Positions 32,658 through 41,893 are shown, counted from the first letter of the stretch. The stretch is 64,000 bases of DNA from Rariglobus hedericola (GCF_007559335.1 NZ_VMBG01000002.1:860501-924500), one strand, 5' to 3'. The notes: generated from the sequence alone by a model not told the origin. Made by a program: numbers and translations.

Positions 32658-35327
32658 ATGTCGCTCCGAACCCTGATTTTTGTGATGATGGCCGCCGCGG
32701 TTTCACTACCTGCGGTGTCGCGCGCCGATGATTCACCCGTCGAAGTGGCGCCGCTGATTTCAGTCGCGCAGACGCCGCTCCTGCCCGGTGGAGAACTGCG
32801 ATCGTTCGTCGCGGCACGCCGTGCGCTCGAACTGGGTTTCCCCTCGGTAGCGGCGGGACTTTACACGCAACTGCTGAGTTCGCTGAAGACACCGGGTGCC
32901 GAGCGCAACGTGCTCGTGTTGGAATTGGTGACGGCGCGTCTGGACGAAGGCCGTGCCGATGAAGCGGAAAAAGCCCTGCAACTTTACACGGGCGCCCCAA
33001 ACGCGGCTTATCAGTTACGAGCGGGTTTGATCGCGATGGGTCGCAAGCGGACGGATATGGCCAAGGCCGCGGTGGCGTCGATCAAAGTGGAAGACCTCGT
33101 CGCGGCGGACCGCGGCTGGGCGTATTTTTTGCAAGGACAGGTGGCGGATGCGGGTGGCGATTTGGCGAAGGCTCGCGATGCTTATCAGCGTGCGGGGGAA
33201 GTTGCGGTGTCTGATATCCAACGCGCGCATTTCGTGCTGGCTCGGGAACGCTCGCGACTGGCGATGGGTGAGGCGACCGAATCGCAGCTGAATGCGGCGC
33301 GTCAGAGCGCGGATAAATACAAGGGCAAGAGCGTGGGTTACGCCTATGCCCGTCAGTATGCGGTGTTGCTGGCGGCGCGCGGTCGCACGACGGAAGCGGT
33401 GGATTATCTGGGTAAACAACTGCAGTCGTTGCCGGCGGCCGAACGTGCGGCACGGGATGATTTCCGCCTGCTGCTCGGGGTGATCGCGGGAGCTCAACGC
33501 AGTGAAGGACGCAATGCTCTCGAAGGGCTGCTCACCGGCGCAAATGATGCGACACTGCAGCGGGTCGCGTTGCAATTGCTCGCGCGGGACGCGGCGGATG
33601 CGGCGTTTTTTGCGAAGTTGAATTCACTGATCACGGCCACGCCCCAGTCGCCGATTCAGGCGGATCTGCTGCTGGTGCGCGCTCAGCTCGGGCTGGCCGA
33701 AAAGCGCGTGCCGGTGTTGAATAAACCGGAGTCTTCAAAATCTCTGGTGCAAGCCAATCAGGATCAAGCCGAGCTGGATGCGAAGGCATTGCTGGCGGCA
33801 TTTCCCGGGTCGGATCTGAAGCCGGCGGCGCTTGGGTTGCTGGCGGATTTGTTTTGGGAGCAATTGCGTTATCGCACCGCGGCGGATTTCGCGGGGCAGG
33901 CGAGGGTGGAGTTGCCCGTGGGTGATGAAGTGCGCGCGTCCCTCGGCGTGATGGTGGCGGAGGCGTATTTCCGCGCGGAGGATTTTGGTGCGGCCGACGA
34001 GGCTTATGCCGTGGCGCTAAACGAAGTGCCGGCCAATGTGTCGGCCGGACTGCTGATGGCGCAGCGCGTGTTATCGAAAATCGAAGCGAAGAAACTGGAT
34101 GACGCGGCGCGTTTGCTCGACGTATATGCGGCCGACTCGCGACTGGGTTTGATCGAACGCTGGCAGGCGGAGTGGACGCTGGCGTCGGCGCTACTAGTGG
34201 CCGGTCGCGATGCCGATGCTTACCTGCGGGTGAATCGCGTTCTGCTCGCGAGCGGCAGCGCACAGGACGGGTTGCCGCTGTCGTTGCGGGCACGCATGGC
34301 CTGGTTGCAAGCGAGGCTTTCACTGGATGCCGACGAACCGCAGAAGACCGTGACGTTGGCCGCGGCACTCCCGGGGTTGATTCAAGGGCTCGAGCCGGTG
34401 CAACGTTCCGAGGTGGAGGCCGCCACGCGTTTATTGCAGGCGAAGGCGCAGTTTCGCCTCGGAAAACCCGACGAGGCGTTAAAGACCTTGGCGGCTTTAC
34501 GCGTTGATTTCCCGCAGGCGGATGCGGCGGTTTACTCCTATCTGGACGAGGCGGATTATTACGCTGAAAACGGACGCTTCGTGGAGGCGCAAGGCCGGCT
34601 CATCGAACTGGCCGACACGTTCAAGCAGCATCGTTACGCGCCTTATGCGCTGTATCGTGCCGCCCTCACCGCCGAGCAACGCGGACAGGACGAGTTCTAC
34701 AAGGAAGCCTATCGCATCCTGGAGCGGTTGGTGACGACGAAAGATTACGAGGATTCGAAGCTCATTTTTTATGCGCGACTCAAGCAGGGTGATCTTGCCC
34801 GCCGACTTAATGATTTTCCGCGCGCCCGCCTGACCTACGAGTATCTGATAAACAACTACAACTCGGTGGACTATCCGGGAGTGCTCTCGGCTGAGCTGGC
34901 TCTGGCCGCCTGCCATCGAGCCCAGATCACGCCATCCGATGTCTCCCACTACGAGAGTGCGCTCACGATTCTGGAGCGACTGCAGGACCTGCCGGCCGCG
35001 CCGATCGATCTGCGCGTGGAAGCGGGATTCCAGCTCGGTGATTTACTGGCGACCAACGGGAAATCGCCGGATCTCGATCGGGCGGGAGCGGTTTGGTGGA
35101 CGCTGGTCACGACCTTTTTGCTCGATGATACGCAAGCAGCCAAACTGGGACCGAAGGGGCGTTACTGGCTCTCGCGGGCCTTGCTGCGACTCGGTGATTT
35201 GCGCCGCGACCGCGGTGATTTGGAGGAGGCCCGCAACGCCTACGAAATCATTCTTCGCAAGAACCTGCCCTTCGCCAAGCTGGCGCGTGAAGTATACACC
35301 CGCGCTGGCGGCAAGCCCCAGCCCTGA
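32658..35327 (+). CDS. Large periplasmic TPR protein of a Tol/Exb-like operon
   Basis: An 889-residue exported protein. Residues 1-23 are a signal peptide (ending SRADD), and the rest is a helical superhelix of many TPR-like repeats without an enzymatic domain. It heads an operon with TolQ/ExbB-like, ExbD-like and TonB-like genes, 61 bp before the first of these. In Tol systems the periplasmic TPR protein CpoB links constriction to peptidoglycan synthesis; a similar scaffold role is possible but the length here is three times greater. The promoter should lie in the 121 bp shared with divergent lemA. Confidence 0.8.
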   Translation: MSLRTLIFVMMAAAVSLPAVSRADDSPVEVAPLISVAQTPLLPGGELRSFVAARRALELGFPSVAAGLYTQLLSSLKTPGAERNVLVLELVTARLDEGRADEAEKALQLYTGAPNAAYQLRAGLIAMGRKRTDMAKAAVASIKVEDLVAADRGWAYFLQGQVADAGGDLAKARDAYQRAGEVAVSDIQRAHFVLARERSRLAMGEATESQLNAARQSADKYKGKSVGYAYARQYAVLLAARGRTTEAVDYLGKQLQSLPAAERAARDDFRLLLGVIAGAQRSEGRNALEGLLTGANDATLQRVALQLLARDAADAAFFAKLNSLITATPQSPIQADLLLVRAQLGLAEKRVPVLNKPESSKSLVQANQDQAELDAKALLAAFPGSDLKPAALGLLADLFWEQLRYRTAADFAGQARVELPVGDEVRASLGVMVAEAYFRAEDFGAADEAYAVALNEVPANVSAGLLMAQRVLSKIEAKKLDDAARLLDVYAADSRLGLIERWQAEWTLASALLVAGRDADAYLRVNRVLLASGSAQDGLPLSLRARMAWLQARLSLDADEPQKTVTLAAALPGLIQGLEPVQRSEVEAATRLLQAKAQFRLGKPDEALKTLAALRVDFPQADAAVYSYLDEADYYAENGRFVEAQGRLIELADTFKQHRYAPYALYRAALTAEQRGQDEFYKEAYRILERLVTTKDYEDSKLIFYARLKQGDLARRLNDFPRARLTYEYLINNYNSVDYPGVLSAELALAACHRAQITPSDVSHYESALTILERLQDLPAAPIDLRVEAGFQLGDLLATNGKSPDLDRAGAVWWTLVTTFLLDDTQAAKLGPKGRYWLSRALLRLGDLRRDRGDLEEARNAYEIILRKNLPFAKLAREVYTRAGGKPQP

Positions 35328-35388
35328 GCCGTGTTTCGACGTTTGCCCCTTTCTCTTTTTGCAATCTTCATTCTGATCCTTTCCGACC

Positions 35389-36066
35389 ATGTCACCTGAT
35401 CCCAGTATTCTGACCAGCGGCGGCCCCATGATGTGGGTGCTGTTGCTGATGGGAGTCATCACTCTCGTTCTGTTTATCGAGCGCACGTTTTACCTGCATC
35501 GCGGGCAGATCAAATCCACGACGTTTGTGGATGGCATCAAAAACACCCTCGCAAAGCGCCGCATCGTGGAAGCCCTGACGCTGTGCGAGGAGACTCCCGG
35601 GCCGGTGGCGGCGGTAGTGAAAGCCGCGCTCATTCACGCGCACGACGACGAGACGCGGATGCGTTATGCGGTGCAAGAAGCGGCGGTCGTGGAGTTGCCC
35701 TCGTTGGAGCGTCGTCTGGGCTCGATTGCTGCCATCGCGCAGATCGCGCCGATGGTGGGGTTGCTCGGCACGGTGCTGGGCATGGCCACGACGTTTCATG
35801 CGTTCATGCAAGGTGGCCAATATGCGACGGCGCAGGCCTTGTCGCTGGGCATGTGGCAGGCGTTGCTGGCAACCGCAGGCAGTCTCGTGCTGGCGATTCC
35901 GGCGCACCTGGCCTACCATTTTTTGCATGGTCGCGTGCGGTCGCTGGTGCGCGACATCGAGTGGGCGGGCAACGACATCATGCGCTATCTACTGGTGGAT
36001 TATCGCAAGGGTGAAGGTGCCGGCGAGTCCACGGCCGGTGATCCGTCTATCTCGATCGAATCATGA
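35389..36066 (+). CDS. MotA/TolQ/ExbB-family proton channel
   Basis: A 225-residue membrane protein with three predicted helices (about 14-32, 118-140, 160-182). The family signature is present: APMVGLLGTVLGM in the second helix and ALLATAGSLVLAIPAHL in the third, with the conserved pore-lining Thr residues in each. Such proteins form a pentameric ring around a dimer of ExbD/TolR and convert proton-motive force into movement. The stop overlaps the ExbD-like start by four bases (ATGA), so stoichiometric translation is likely. Confidence 0.92.
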   Translation: MSPDPSILTSGGPMMWVLLLMGVITLVLFIERTFYLHRGQIKSTTFVDGIKNTLAKRRIVEALTLCEETPGPVAAVVKAALIHAHDDETRMRYAVQEAAVVELPSLERRLGSIAAIAQIAPMVGLLGTVLGMATTFHAFMQGGQYATAQALSLGMWQALLATAGSLVLAIPAHLAYHFLHGRVRSLVRDIEWAGNDIMRYLLVDYRKGEGAGESTAGDPSISIES

Positions 36067-36491
36067 TCACGCGACCGCTGGATCTCTCTTCGCGCTTGCG
36101 CCGGCCCCCGCGTGGATTCGAGTTTTTGTTTTATATTAACGGAGGCTTGATCGCGCTGTTTTTCATCCTGTTCGGTTCTCGCTTCGTGTTGTCGCCGGGA
36201 CTGGGCGTGGCGTTTGAAGTGCCTGCGATGGCCAACGCGCTGGAAGGGGCGGTCGCCACCGATGTGGTCATTGCCATCAAAGGTGCGGACCTGGCTTTTG
36301 TGGAGGGTGCCAAGGTTAACTTCGCAGGGCTGCGCCAGTATCTCATCAACCGTGCGGCGGGGCGGCCCGGATTGCGTTTGCTCGTGCAGGCGGATGCCAC
36401 GCTCACCACGCGGGATTTGACCGAGGTTTACGATATGGCGCGTGCGGCAGGCTTCGCTTTTGTGCAGGTCGCGGCCGAACCTATTCGTTAA
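36063..36491 (+). CDS. ExbD/TolR-like protein with Asn in place of membrane Asp
   Basis: A 142-residue protein with a short cytoplasmic N-terminus, one membrane helix (about 22-42) and a periplasmic domain ending in the ExbD pattern LLVQADATLTTRDLTEVYDMARAAGF. In ExbD/TolR the helix begins with a PxxD motif whose Asp (Asp25 in ExbD) carries protons. Here the aligned segment reads FYINGGLIALFF, placing Asn26 at that position and no other acidic residue in the helix. The protein is otherwise a normal member by length and topology. Either the motor works differently or it is a structural relative. Confidence 0.8.
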   Translation: MITRPLDLSSRLRRPPRGFEFLFYINGGLIALFFILFGSRFVLSPGLGVAFEVPAMANALEGAVATDVVIAIKGADLAFVEGAKVNFAGLRQYLINRAAGRPGLRLLVQADATLTTRDLTEVYDMARAAGFAFVQVAAEPIR

Positions 36492-36495
36492 GCGC

Positions 36496-37215
36496 ATGCC
36501 CGCGAAACAACGATTCCCTTGGGTGATGGTCAGTGGAGCGGTGGCTTTCATTGTGGTCGCGGCAGTGGCGTGGTTGCAGATTCCATCGGATGCGAATCAA
36601 TCGACTGACGGCTCGAAGCTGCCTGTGTTGGGGTTGGCGCAGACCGGCCGGGCTATGTCGGCTGAATTACTCGCCGAGCAACTGGCAGCCTATGATCCCA
36701 CGCCAATGTTTATCCCCACGCGGATGAGCAGCAACGAGCCGGCGTTGCCCGAGGAAAGCACTCCGGGGGTTGGCGGACCCTTTGCGGCACTACCTGCGGA
36801 ACTCACGCGATCAGGCTCTTTGAAATTTACAGCCCCGGTGCCCGTGCCGAGCAGTCCTGCCCAAGGCCTGCGGCTGACGGAGAGACCCTATGCGCCGTTA
36901 GTGATGGCGCGTGCGGATGAGGTTGGACGCGCGTTGCCGGCGCGCCTCGGACAGCTTGAGACAATCGCCGTCGATACGGGTCGCGTGGTGCTGACCTTGG
37001 ATTTAGCTGCGGTGGCCGCGTTCCCAATCGGTGATTGGCAGCCTCTCGAGTTGTTGGCCTCTGTTTCGCGGGCCGGCTTGGTGGGTGAGCTGGTTGTCAC
37101 CAGTAGTTCGGGCTCTGATGAAATAGATGAATATTTTCGTTCCCATCTGAAGCGAAACGTGCGCATTGGGGAGCGACTTTCGGAGGGATTCTACGCGTTT
37201 AGAGTGGGGCCGTAA
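36496..37215 (+). CDS. TonB-like periplasmic protein with N-terminal anchor
   Basis: A 239-residue protein starting at ATG 36496 (MPAKQRFPWVM), with one membrane helix at about 8-28 and a periplasmic remainder. There is a short Pro-containing linker, then a C-terminal region of which the last 60 residues (LVGELVVTSSSGSDEIDEYF and on to a GFYAFRVGP end) faintly resemble the TonB C-terminal fold, where a G-x-V-x-x-V-x-x-SSG-x-x-x-D pattern is usual. The assignment rests mainly on gene order after TolQ/ExbD-like genes, so it is tentative. It starts 4 bp after the ExbD-like gene. Confidence 0.55.
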   Translation: MPAKQRFPWVMVSGAVAFIVVAAVAWLQIPSDANQSTDGSKLPVLGLAQTGRAMSAELLAEQLAAYDPTPMFIPTRMSSNEPALPEESTPGVGGPFAALPAELTRSGSLKFTAPVPVPSSPAQGLRLTERPYAPLVMARADEVGRALPARLGQLETIAVDTGRVVLTLDLAAVAAFPIGDWQPLELLASVSRAGLVGELVVTSSSGSDEIDEYFRSHLKRNVRIGERLSEGFYAFRVGP

Positions 37216-37311
37216 CGGTCCGCTAAAAAAGCCAAGATTGCAGTTGACGGCCTAAAAACGGCTCGTCACGGTCCACACTCCTTTTCTCGTTTTTTGACCA
37301 TTTCCTAGTTT

Positions 37312-37387
37312 GCCCAGATAGCTCAATTGGTAGAGCACGTCCTTGGTAAGGACGAGGTCGTCGGTTCGAGTCCGATTCTGGGCTCCA
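37312..37387 (+). tRNA. tRNA-Thr (GGT anticodon)
   Basis: A 76-nt cloverleaf with acceptor arms GCCCAGA/TCTGGGC, D arm GCTC-AATTGGTA-GAGC, anticodon stem CGTCC/GGACG around loop TTGGTAA (anticodon GGT, decoding ACC/ACT), a TTCGAGT T-loop, and an encoded CCA end. It lies 61 bp before tuf, as the thrT-tufB arrangement of other bacteria. Confidence 0.95.
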
Positions 37388-37448
37388 GGTCACTTACGTT
37401 TAAAGTCACATTTTCAGACAGGCTCCTTAAAATTCATCACATTTCACC

Positions 37449-38639
37449 ATGGCTAAAGGCACATTCGAACGCACCAAACCCCACGTTAACGTCGGCACTA
37501 TCGGCCACGTTGACCACGGAAAAACCACCACGACGACCGCCATTCTTGCCGTTCAGGCTCGTAAGGGTCTCGCCGAGGTCAAGACCTACGCGGACATCGC
37601 TAAGGGCGGCACCGTCCGTGACGCCTCCAAGATCGTCACGATCTCGGTCGCTCACGTTGAGTATCAGACCGAAAACCGCCACTATGCTCACGTCGATTGC
37701 CCCGGCCACGCTGACTTCGTGAAGAACATGATCACCGGTGCCGCCCAGATGGACGGCGCGATCCTCGTGGTCTCCGCTGCTGACGGCCCGATGCCCCAGA
37801 CCCGCGAGCACATCCTCCTTGCCCGTCAGGTGGGCGTTCCGAAGATCGTTGTCTGGCTCAACAAGGTTGACCTCATCGATGACCCTGAGCTCCTCGAACT
37901 CGTCGAGATGGAAATCCGCGAGCTCCTCAGCAAATACAAGTTCGATGGCGACGCCGCCACGATCGTCCGTGGTTCCGCCACCGCCGCTCTCGACAACAAG
38001 CCCGAGGGCAACGACGCGATCACCGCCCTCATGGCTGCGATCGACAAGGACATCCCCGAGCCCGCTCGCGAGATGGACAAGCCTTTCCTGATGTCTGTTG
38101 AAGACGTCTTCTCGATCACCGGCCGCGGCACCGTCGCCACCGGTCGTATCGAGCGCGGTATCGTCAAGGTCAACGACAACGTTGAAATCGTCGGTCTCAA
38201 GGACACCAAAGAGACTGTCGTTACCGGTATCGAAATGTTCCGCAAGCTCCTCGACTCCGGTCAGGCTGGCGACAACGTTGGTATCCTCCTCCGCGGTATC
38301 GACAAGGAAGGCATCGAGCGCGGCCAGGTTTTGGCTGCCAAGAAGTCCATCACTCCCCACAAGAAAGCCAAGGCTGAGATCTACGTTCTCTCCAAGGAAG
38401 AGGGCGGCCGCCACACCCCGTTCTTCAACGGTTACCGTCCCCAGTTCTACTTCCGCACCACGGACGTCACTGGTATCGTCAACCTGCCCAAGGGCGTTGA
38501 GATGATCATGCCCGGCGACAACATCGCCGTCGAGATCGACCTCATCGTTCCTATCGCGATGGAGACGACCCAGCGCTTCGCCATCCGCGAAGGTGGTCGC
38601 ACCATCGGTGCCGGCCGCGTCACCGAGATCATCGAATAA
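37449..38639 (+). CDS. tuf: Elongation factor Tu
   Basis: A 396-residue GTPase that delivers aminoacyl-tRNA to the ribosome. The P-loop GHVDHGKT is at 19-26, DCPGHADF and NKVD give the other GTPase motifs, and domains 2 and 3 follow with the usual [13 protein letters not shown]. The length is standard. It is flanked by tRNA-Thr and tRNA-Trp genes and precedes secE-nusG. Only this tuf copy is in the window; the str block downstream (rpsL-rpsG-fusA) lacks a second one. Confidence 0.99.
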   Translation: MAKGTFERTKPHVNVGTIGHVDHGKTTTTTAILAVQARKGLAEVKTYADIAKGGTVRDASKIVTISVAHVEYQTENRHYAHVDCPGHADFVKNMITGAAQMDGAILVVSAADGPMPQTREHILLARQVGVPKIVVWLNKVDLIDDPELLELVEMEIRELLSKYKFDGDAATIVRGSATAALDNKPEGNDAITALMAAIDKDIPEPAREMDKPFLMSVEDVFSITGRGTVATGRIERGIVKVNDNVEIVGLKDTKETVVTGIEMFRKLLDSGQAGDNVGILLRGIDKEGIERGQVLAAKKSITPHKKAKAEIYVLSKEEGGRHTPFFNGYRPQFYFRTTDVTGIVNLPKGVEMIMPGDNIAVEIDLIVPIAMETTQRFAIREGGRTIGAGRVTEIIE

Positions 38640-38668
38640 GTTAATTGTTCACTGTTTAGAACACGCCC

Positions 38669-38696
38669 GCCGAGGCCTCGTAAAAGGGGCCTCGGC
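38669..38696 (+). terminator. Hairpin after tuf
   Basis: Nine-base arms GCCGAGGCC and GGCCTCGGC pair around a ten-base loop, 29 bases past the tuf stop. No T-run follows, so it may be a processing signal or a partial terminator before tRNA-Trp. Confidence 0.5.
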
Positions 38697-38720
38697 TGCG
38701 TCGTCTAAAAACCAACCCAC

Positions 38721-38796
38721 AGGCGTGTAGCTCAATTGGTAGAGTAGCGGTCTCCAAAACCGTTGGTTGGGGGTTCGATTCCCTCCGCGCCTGCCA
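38721..38796 (+). tRNA. tRNA-Trp (CCA anticodon)
   Basis: A 76-nt cloverleaf with acceptor AGGCGTG/CGCGCCT (one G-U pair), D arm GCTC-AATTGGTA-GAGT, anticodon stem GCGGT/ACCGT with loop CTCCAAA (anticodon CCA), T-loop TTCGATT and an encoded CCA end. It lies 10 bp before secE, the common trnW-secE-nusG order. Confidence 0.95.
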
Positions 38797-38806
38797 CTTT
38801 TATTAA

Positions 38807-39010
38807 ATGAAGAACCCGTTCCGCAGCACCCGTTTGTTTTTCGGTGAAATGGTCGATGAGCTTAAAAAAGCCAGCTGGCCGACCAAGACCGAACTGCGGG
38901 ATTCGACTATCGTGGTCATTGTGGCCGCGGTCATCCTCGGCGTGTTCACCAGCATCAGCGACTTCGCCCTTTATCAGGTCGTCGATCTTTTCACCTCCTG
39001 GGTTAGCTAA
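38807..39010 (+). CDS. secE: Preprotein translocase subunit SecE
   Basis: A 67-residue single-helix SecE of the short type. The amphipathic N-terminal part (FFGEMVDELKKASWPTK) and the membrane helix TIVVIVAAVILGVF are diagnostic. It clamps SecY in the Sec translocon at the inner membrane. It lies between tRNA-Trp and nusG, with 20 bp to the nusG start. Confidence 0.95.
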   Translation: MKNPFRSTRLFFGEMVDELKKASWPTKTELRDSTIVVIVAAVILGVFTSISDFALYQVVDLFTSWVS

Positions 39011-39030
39011 CCCCGCCTCTTTTGCAGCCA

Positions 39031-39606
39031 ATGTCCACTGAAACGACCACGCCCGTAGGCGCCCAATGGTTCGCCCTCCACACCCTCTCCGGCCAGGAGA
39101 ACAAGGTGAAGGCTTACATTGAGAAGTTCAAAAAGGCCGAAGAACTCGAAGACTATATTTTCGATGTCCTCTTGCCGACCGAAGTCGTTTCGGAGGTCAA
39201 GAATGGTAAGAAGAGCACGAAGACTCGTAAGTTGTATCCGGGCTACGTCTTCATTCAGATGCGCCTCTTCGAAGAAAAGCGCCTGATCAACAAGCCGTGG
39301 TATTTCGTCAAGGAAGTTGCCGGTGTTATCAATTTCGTCGGCGGTGAAAACCCAGCCGCTTTGCGTCAATCCGAGATCGACGAAATCAAGGCCCGCATCG
39401 CTGAAGCCAACGGCAAAGAAGTGCCCAAGGTGTCCTACGAGCTCGGCGAAGAAGTTAAGATCACCGACGGTGCGTTTGCCAACCTCACCGGCCGCATCGA
39501 CGAGATCGATCCCGCCCGTGGCAAACTCAAGATTTCCGTCTCAATTTTCGGCCGGTTCACGCCGGTCGAGCTCGAATACTGGCAGGTGCAGCGCCTCACT
39601 GAGTGA
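39031..39606 (+). CDS. nusG: Transcription termination/antitermination factor NusG
   Basis: A 191-residue NusG starting at ATG 39031 (MSTETTTPVGAQWF); an in-frame TTG three codons upstream is less likely. The NGN domain has WFALHTLSGQENKV and YPGYVFIQM, and the C-terminal KOW domain has GEEVKITDGAFANLTGRI. NusG binds RNA polymerase and couples it to Rho, NusE or ribosomes. A 10-residue extension precedes the usual start. It is followed by rplK, the universal order. Confidence 0.97.
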   Translation: MSTETTTPVGAQWFALHTLSGQENKVKAYIEKFKKAEELEDYIFDVLLPTEVVSEVKNGKKSTKTRKLYPGYVFIQMRLFEEKRLINKPWYFVKEVAGVINFVGGENPAALRQSEIDEIKARIAEANGKEVPKVSYELGEEVKITDGAFANLTGRIDEIDPARGKLKISVSIFGRFTPVELEYWQVQRLTE

Positions 39607-39671
39607 GTCGACGCCCTCTCTAAACCTACAGTCGTTCGAATTTAAAACCAAACACCCACTCCTTTACTCAC

Positions 39672-40097
39672 ATGGCCAAGAAGATCCAAGGTTACATCCG
39701 TCTCCAACTGCCCGCCGGCGCCGCCAATCCCGCGCCCCCCGTCGGTCCCGCGCTCGGCGCCCAAGGCGTCAACATCATGGCGTTCTGTAAGGAGTTCAAC
39801 GCCAAGACCAAGGACCAGAACGGCATGATTCTGCCGGTCGTCATCACCGTTTACTCGGACAAGTCCTTCACCTTCATCCTCAAGTCGCCTCCTGCGTCTG
39901 TTCTCCTGAAGAAGGCCGCCAACATCGCTTCGGGCGCCGCCGCTCCGAACAAAGACAAGGTCGGCAAGGTCACCACCAAGCAGCTCGCCGAGATCTGGAA
40001 GCTGAAGAAGGCCGATATGAATGCCAAGGACGAGGCCGCTGGTATCAAGACCATCGCCGGAACCGCCCGTAACATGGGCATCGAAGTCGTCGACTAA
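39672..40097 (+). CDS. rplK: 50S ribosomal protein L11
   Basis: A 141-residue protein with the L11 signature: the N-terminal [23 protein letters not shown] motif that binds thiostrepton together with 23S rRNA helices 43/44, and the C-terminal RNA-binding domain ending [13 protein letters not shown]. It forms the stalk base of the large subunit and contacts elongation factors. It stands 65 bp after nusG and 71 bp before rplA. Confidence 0.98.
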   Translation: MAKKIQGYIRLQLPAGAANPAPPVGPALGAQGVNIMAFCKEFNAKTKDQNGMILPVVITVYSDKSFTFILKSPPASVLLKKAANIASGAAAPNKDKVGKVTTKQLAEIWKLKKADMNAKDEAAGIKTIAGTARNMGIEVVD

Positions 40098-40168
40098 TTT
40101 TCGTTAGAAACCACAACCACTCAAAGCGGGAGTCCTACCAAGGACGTTCGCACCGCAAGGAGTAATAC

Positions 40169-40864
40169 ATGCCCGTAAAACAAAGCAAACGCTACGTCAG
40201 CGCCGTCAAGAGCGCCGATCTCACGAAAGGTTATTCCCTGGCTGAAGCCACGGAAGTCCTTTCCAAATTCCCGAAGGCCAAGTTCGACGAGACCGTCGAG
40301 CTCTCCATCCGCCTGGGCGTCGACGCGACGCAGGGTGACCAGATGGTCCGCGGCACCACGCCGTTGCCCAATGGTTCCGGCAAGAAGGTCCGTGTGATCG
40401 TTTTCACCGATGCCCCTGAGGTCGCTCTCAAGGCCGGTGCCGACGAAGCCGGCCTCGCCGAGCTCATGAAGAAGGTCAGCGAAGGCTACCTAGATTTCGA
40501 CGTCGCCATCGCGACGACCGAAGCAATGAAGCAGGTCCGCACCCTCGCCCGCGTCCTCGGTCCCAAGGGCCTCATGCCCAACCCGAAGTCCGGCACCGTC
40601 ACCGACGACATCGCCGCTGGCATCAAGGCCGTCAAGGCCGGCCGTGTTGAGTTCAAGATGGACAAAGCCGCCAACATCGGCGTCGGCATCGGCAAGCGTT
40701 CCTTCACGAGCGCACAACTCGTCGAGAACGCGCAGGCGGTTCTCGAAGCCATCAGCAAGGCCAAGCCGGCCTCGTTCAAGGGCACCTACATCAAGAGCGT
40801 CGGTCTCTCGTCTTCGATGAGCCCCGGCGTCCGCGTCGCCTCAACCGAGTTCACCAAACTCTAA
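40169..40864 (+). CDS. rplA: 50S ribosomal protein L1
   Basis: A 231-residue L1 with the two-domain family pattern and the signature GPKGLMPNPKSGTV near residue 130. L1 builds the mobile L1 stalk near the E site and in many bacteria represses its own mRNA. The 71-bp spacer upstream includes a short hairpin (GTCCT-ACCAA-AGGAC) that could be involved in feedback, although a match to the known L1 site was not established. Confidence 0.98.
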   Translation: MPVKQSKRYVSAVKSADLTKGYSLAEATEVLSKFPKAKFDETVELSIRLGVDATQGDQMVRGTTPLPNGSGKKVRVIVFTDAPEVALKAGADEAGLAELMKKVSEGYLDFDVAIATTEAMKQVRTLARVLGPKGLMPNPKSGTVTDDIAAGIKAVKAGRVEFKMDKAANIGVGIGKRSFTSAQLVENAQAVLEAISKAKPASFKGTYIKSVGLSSSMSPGVRVASTEFTKL

Positions 40865-40876
40865 TCGGAACCCAAC

Positions 40877-41368
40877 ATGAGAGCCGAAAAACAATACCTG
40901 ATCAGCGAAGTAGAGTCGCACCTCAAGAAGTCCGACTACGTCATCCTCGCCAATTTCTCGAAGGTCACCGTTTCCGACGTCGCTGAGCTCCGCGCCAGCC
41001 TCGCCGCTGAGAACGCCGAGTTCCACGTCGTCAAAAACAGCTCCCTCCGCGTGGCCGCCAAGGCCCTCGGTCTGCCTGAGTTCGACGCTGCTTCGCTGGC
41101 TGGCCCCACGGCCATCCTCGTCGGCGGCAAGAACCCGGCCGGCGTCGCGAAGATTCTCAAGACCTTCTTCGATAAGAAGCAGAAGCTTGAGGTGAAAGTC
41201 GGCGTGCTGGAGAAGAAGGTTTTCTCTGCGAAAGAACTCGCGGTGATCGCCGACCTGCCTCCGTTCGACGTGCTGCGCTCGCAGTTCCTCAGCTTGCTTA
41301 CCAGCAACGCTGCGGCCTTCGTTCGCGTCCTCGACGCCAAGGTCAAAAAAGAGCAACCCGCCGCCTGA
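40877..41368 (+). CDS. rplJ: 50S ribosomal protein L10
   Basis: A 163-residue L10. The N-terminal rRNA-binding part (MRAEKQYLISEVESHLKK) and the C-terminal helix that holds L7/L12 dimers (SQFLSLLTSNAAAFVRVLDA) are seen. It anchors the stalk that recruits translation factors. It starts 12 bp after rplA. A strong UUCG-capped hairpin lies between it and rplL. Confidence 0.97.
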   Translation: MRAEKQYLISEVESHLKKSDYVILANFSKVTVSDVAELRASLAAENAEFHVVKNSSLRVAAKALGLPEFDAASLAGPTAILVGGKNPAGVAKILKTFFDKKQKLEVKVGVLEKKVFSAKELAVIADLPPFDVLRSQFLSLLTSNAAAFVRVLDAKVKKEQPAA

Positions 41369-41388
41369 TCCACAACCAACCATTTTGA

Positions 41389-41416
41389 GAAGATGCCGGC
41401 TTCGGCCGGCATCTTC
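41389..41416 (+). promoter_or_regulatory. UUCG-tetraloop hairpin between rplJ and rplL
   Basis: Perfect 12-base arms GAAGATGCCGGC and GCCGGCATCTTC enclose a TTCG tetraloop. It lies 20 bases past the rplJ stop and is followed by A-rich sequence rather than T, so it is unlikely to terminate. A stabilising or processing element that allows the excess L7/L12 synthesis over L10 is plausible. Confidence 0.7.
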
Positions 41417-41512
41417 GAAAAGCCAAAAAATCCAAAGGGGTAGAGTAGGGGATACGTCTCTTAAACGTGTTTCATTCCCGAAACCGCTAGTCCGCCCCAG
41501 GAAGTTAATACC

Positions 41513-41893
41513 ATGAGCAACCTCACCAAAGACCAAGTCATCGAATGGCTGTCCGCCCAGCCCGTTCTCGAACTCGCCGCCCTCGTTAAAGATCTCGAAG
41601 GCAAGTGGGGCGTTTCCGCCGCCGCTGCCGTCGCTGCCGGTCCCGCCGCTGGTGGCGCCGCCGCTGCTCCCGCCGAGGAGAAGACCGAGTTCAACGTCAT
41701 CCTCACCGAGGCTGGCGCGAACAAGATCGGCGTCATCAAGGAAGTCCGCGCCATTACTGGCCTGGGCCTCAAGGAAGCCAAGGACCTCGTTGAAGGCGCT
41801 CCCAAGCCCATCAAGGAAGGCGCCTCCAAGGCCGACGCCGAAGACATCAAGAAGAAGCTCGAGGCCGCTGGCGCCAAGGTCGAACTCAAGTAA
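41513..41893 (+). CDS. rplL: 50S ribosomal protein L7/L12
   Basis: A 126-residue L7/L12: an N-terminal dimerisation helix ([23 protein letters not shown]), an Ala/Gly-rich hinge ([20 protein letters not shown]), and the C-terminal factor-binding domain with [24 protein letters not shown]. It is present in several copies per ribosome and activates translational GTPases. It lies 144 bp after rplJ and 199 bp before rpoB, with hairpins in both spacers. Confidence 0.98.
   Translation: MSNLTKDQVIEWLSAQPVLELAALVKDLEGKWGVSAAAAVAAGPAAGGAAAAPAEEKTEFNVILTEAGANKIGVIKEVRAITGLGLKEAKDLVEGAPKPIKEGASKADAEDIKKKLEAAGAKVELK

Noticed and set aside
37244-37249. TTGACG upstream of tRNA-Thr as a -35 box for the tuf transcript
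   Set aside because: No acceptable -10 hexamer is found 16-18 bp downstream, so no promoter could be assigned with confidence.
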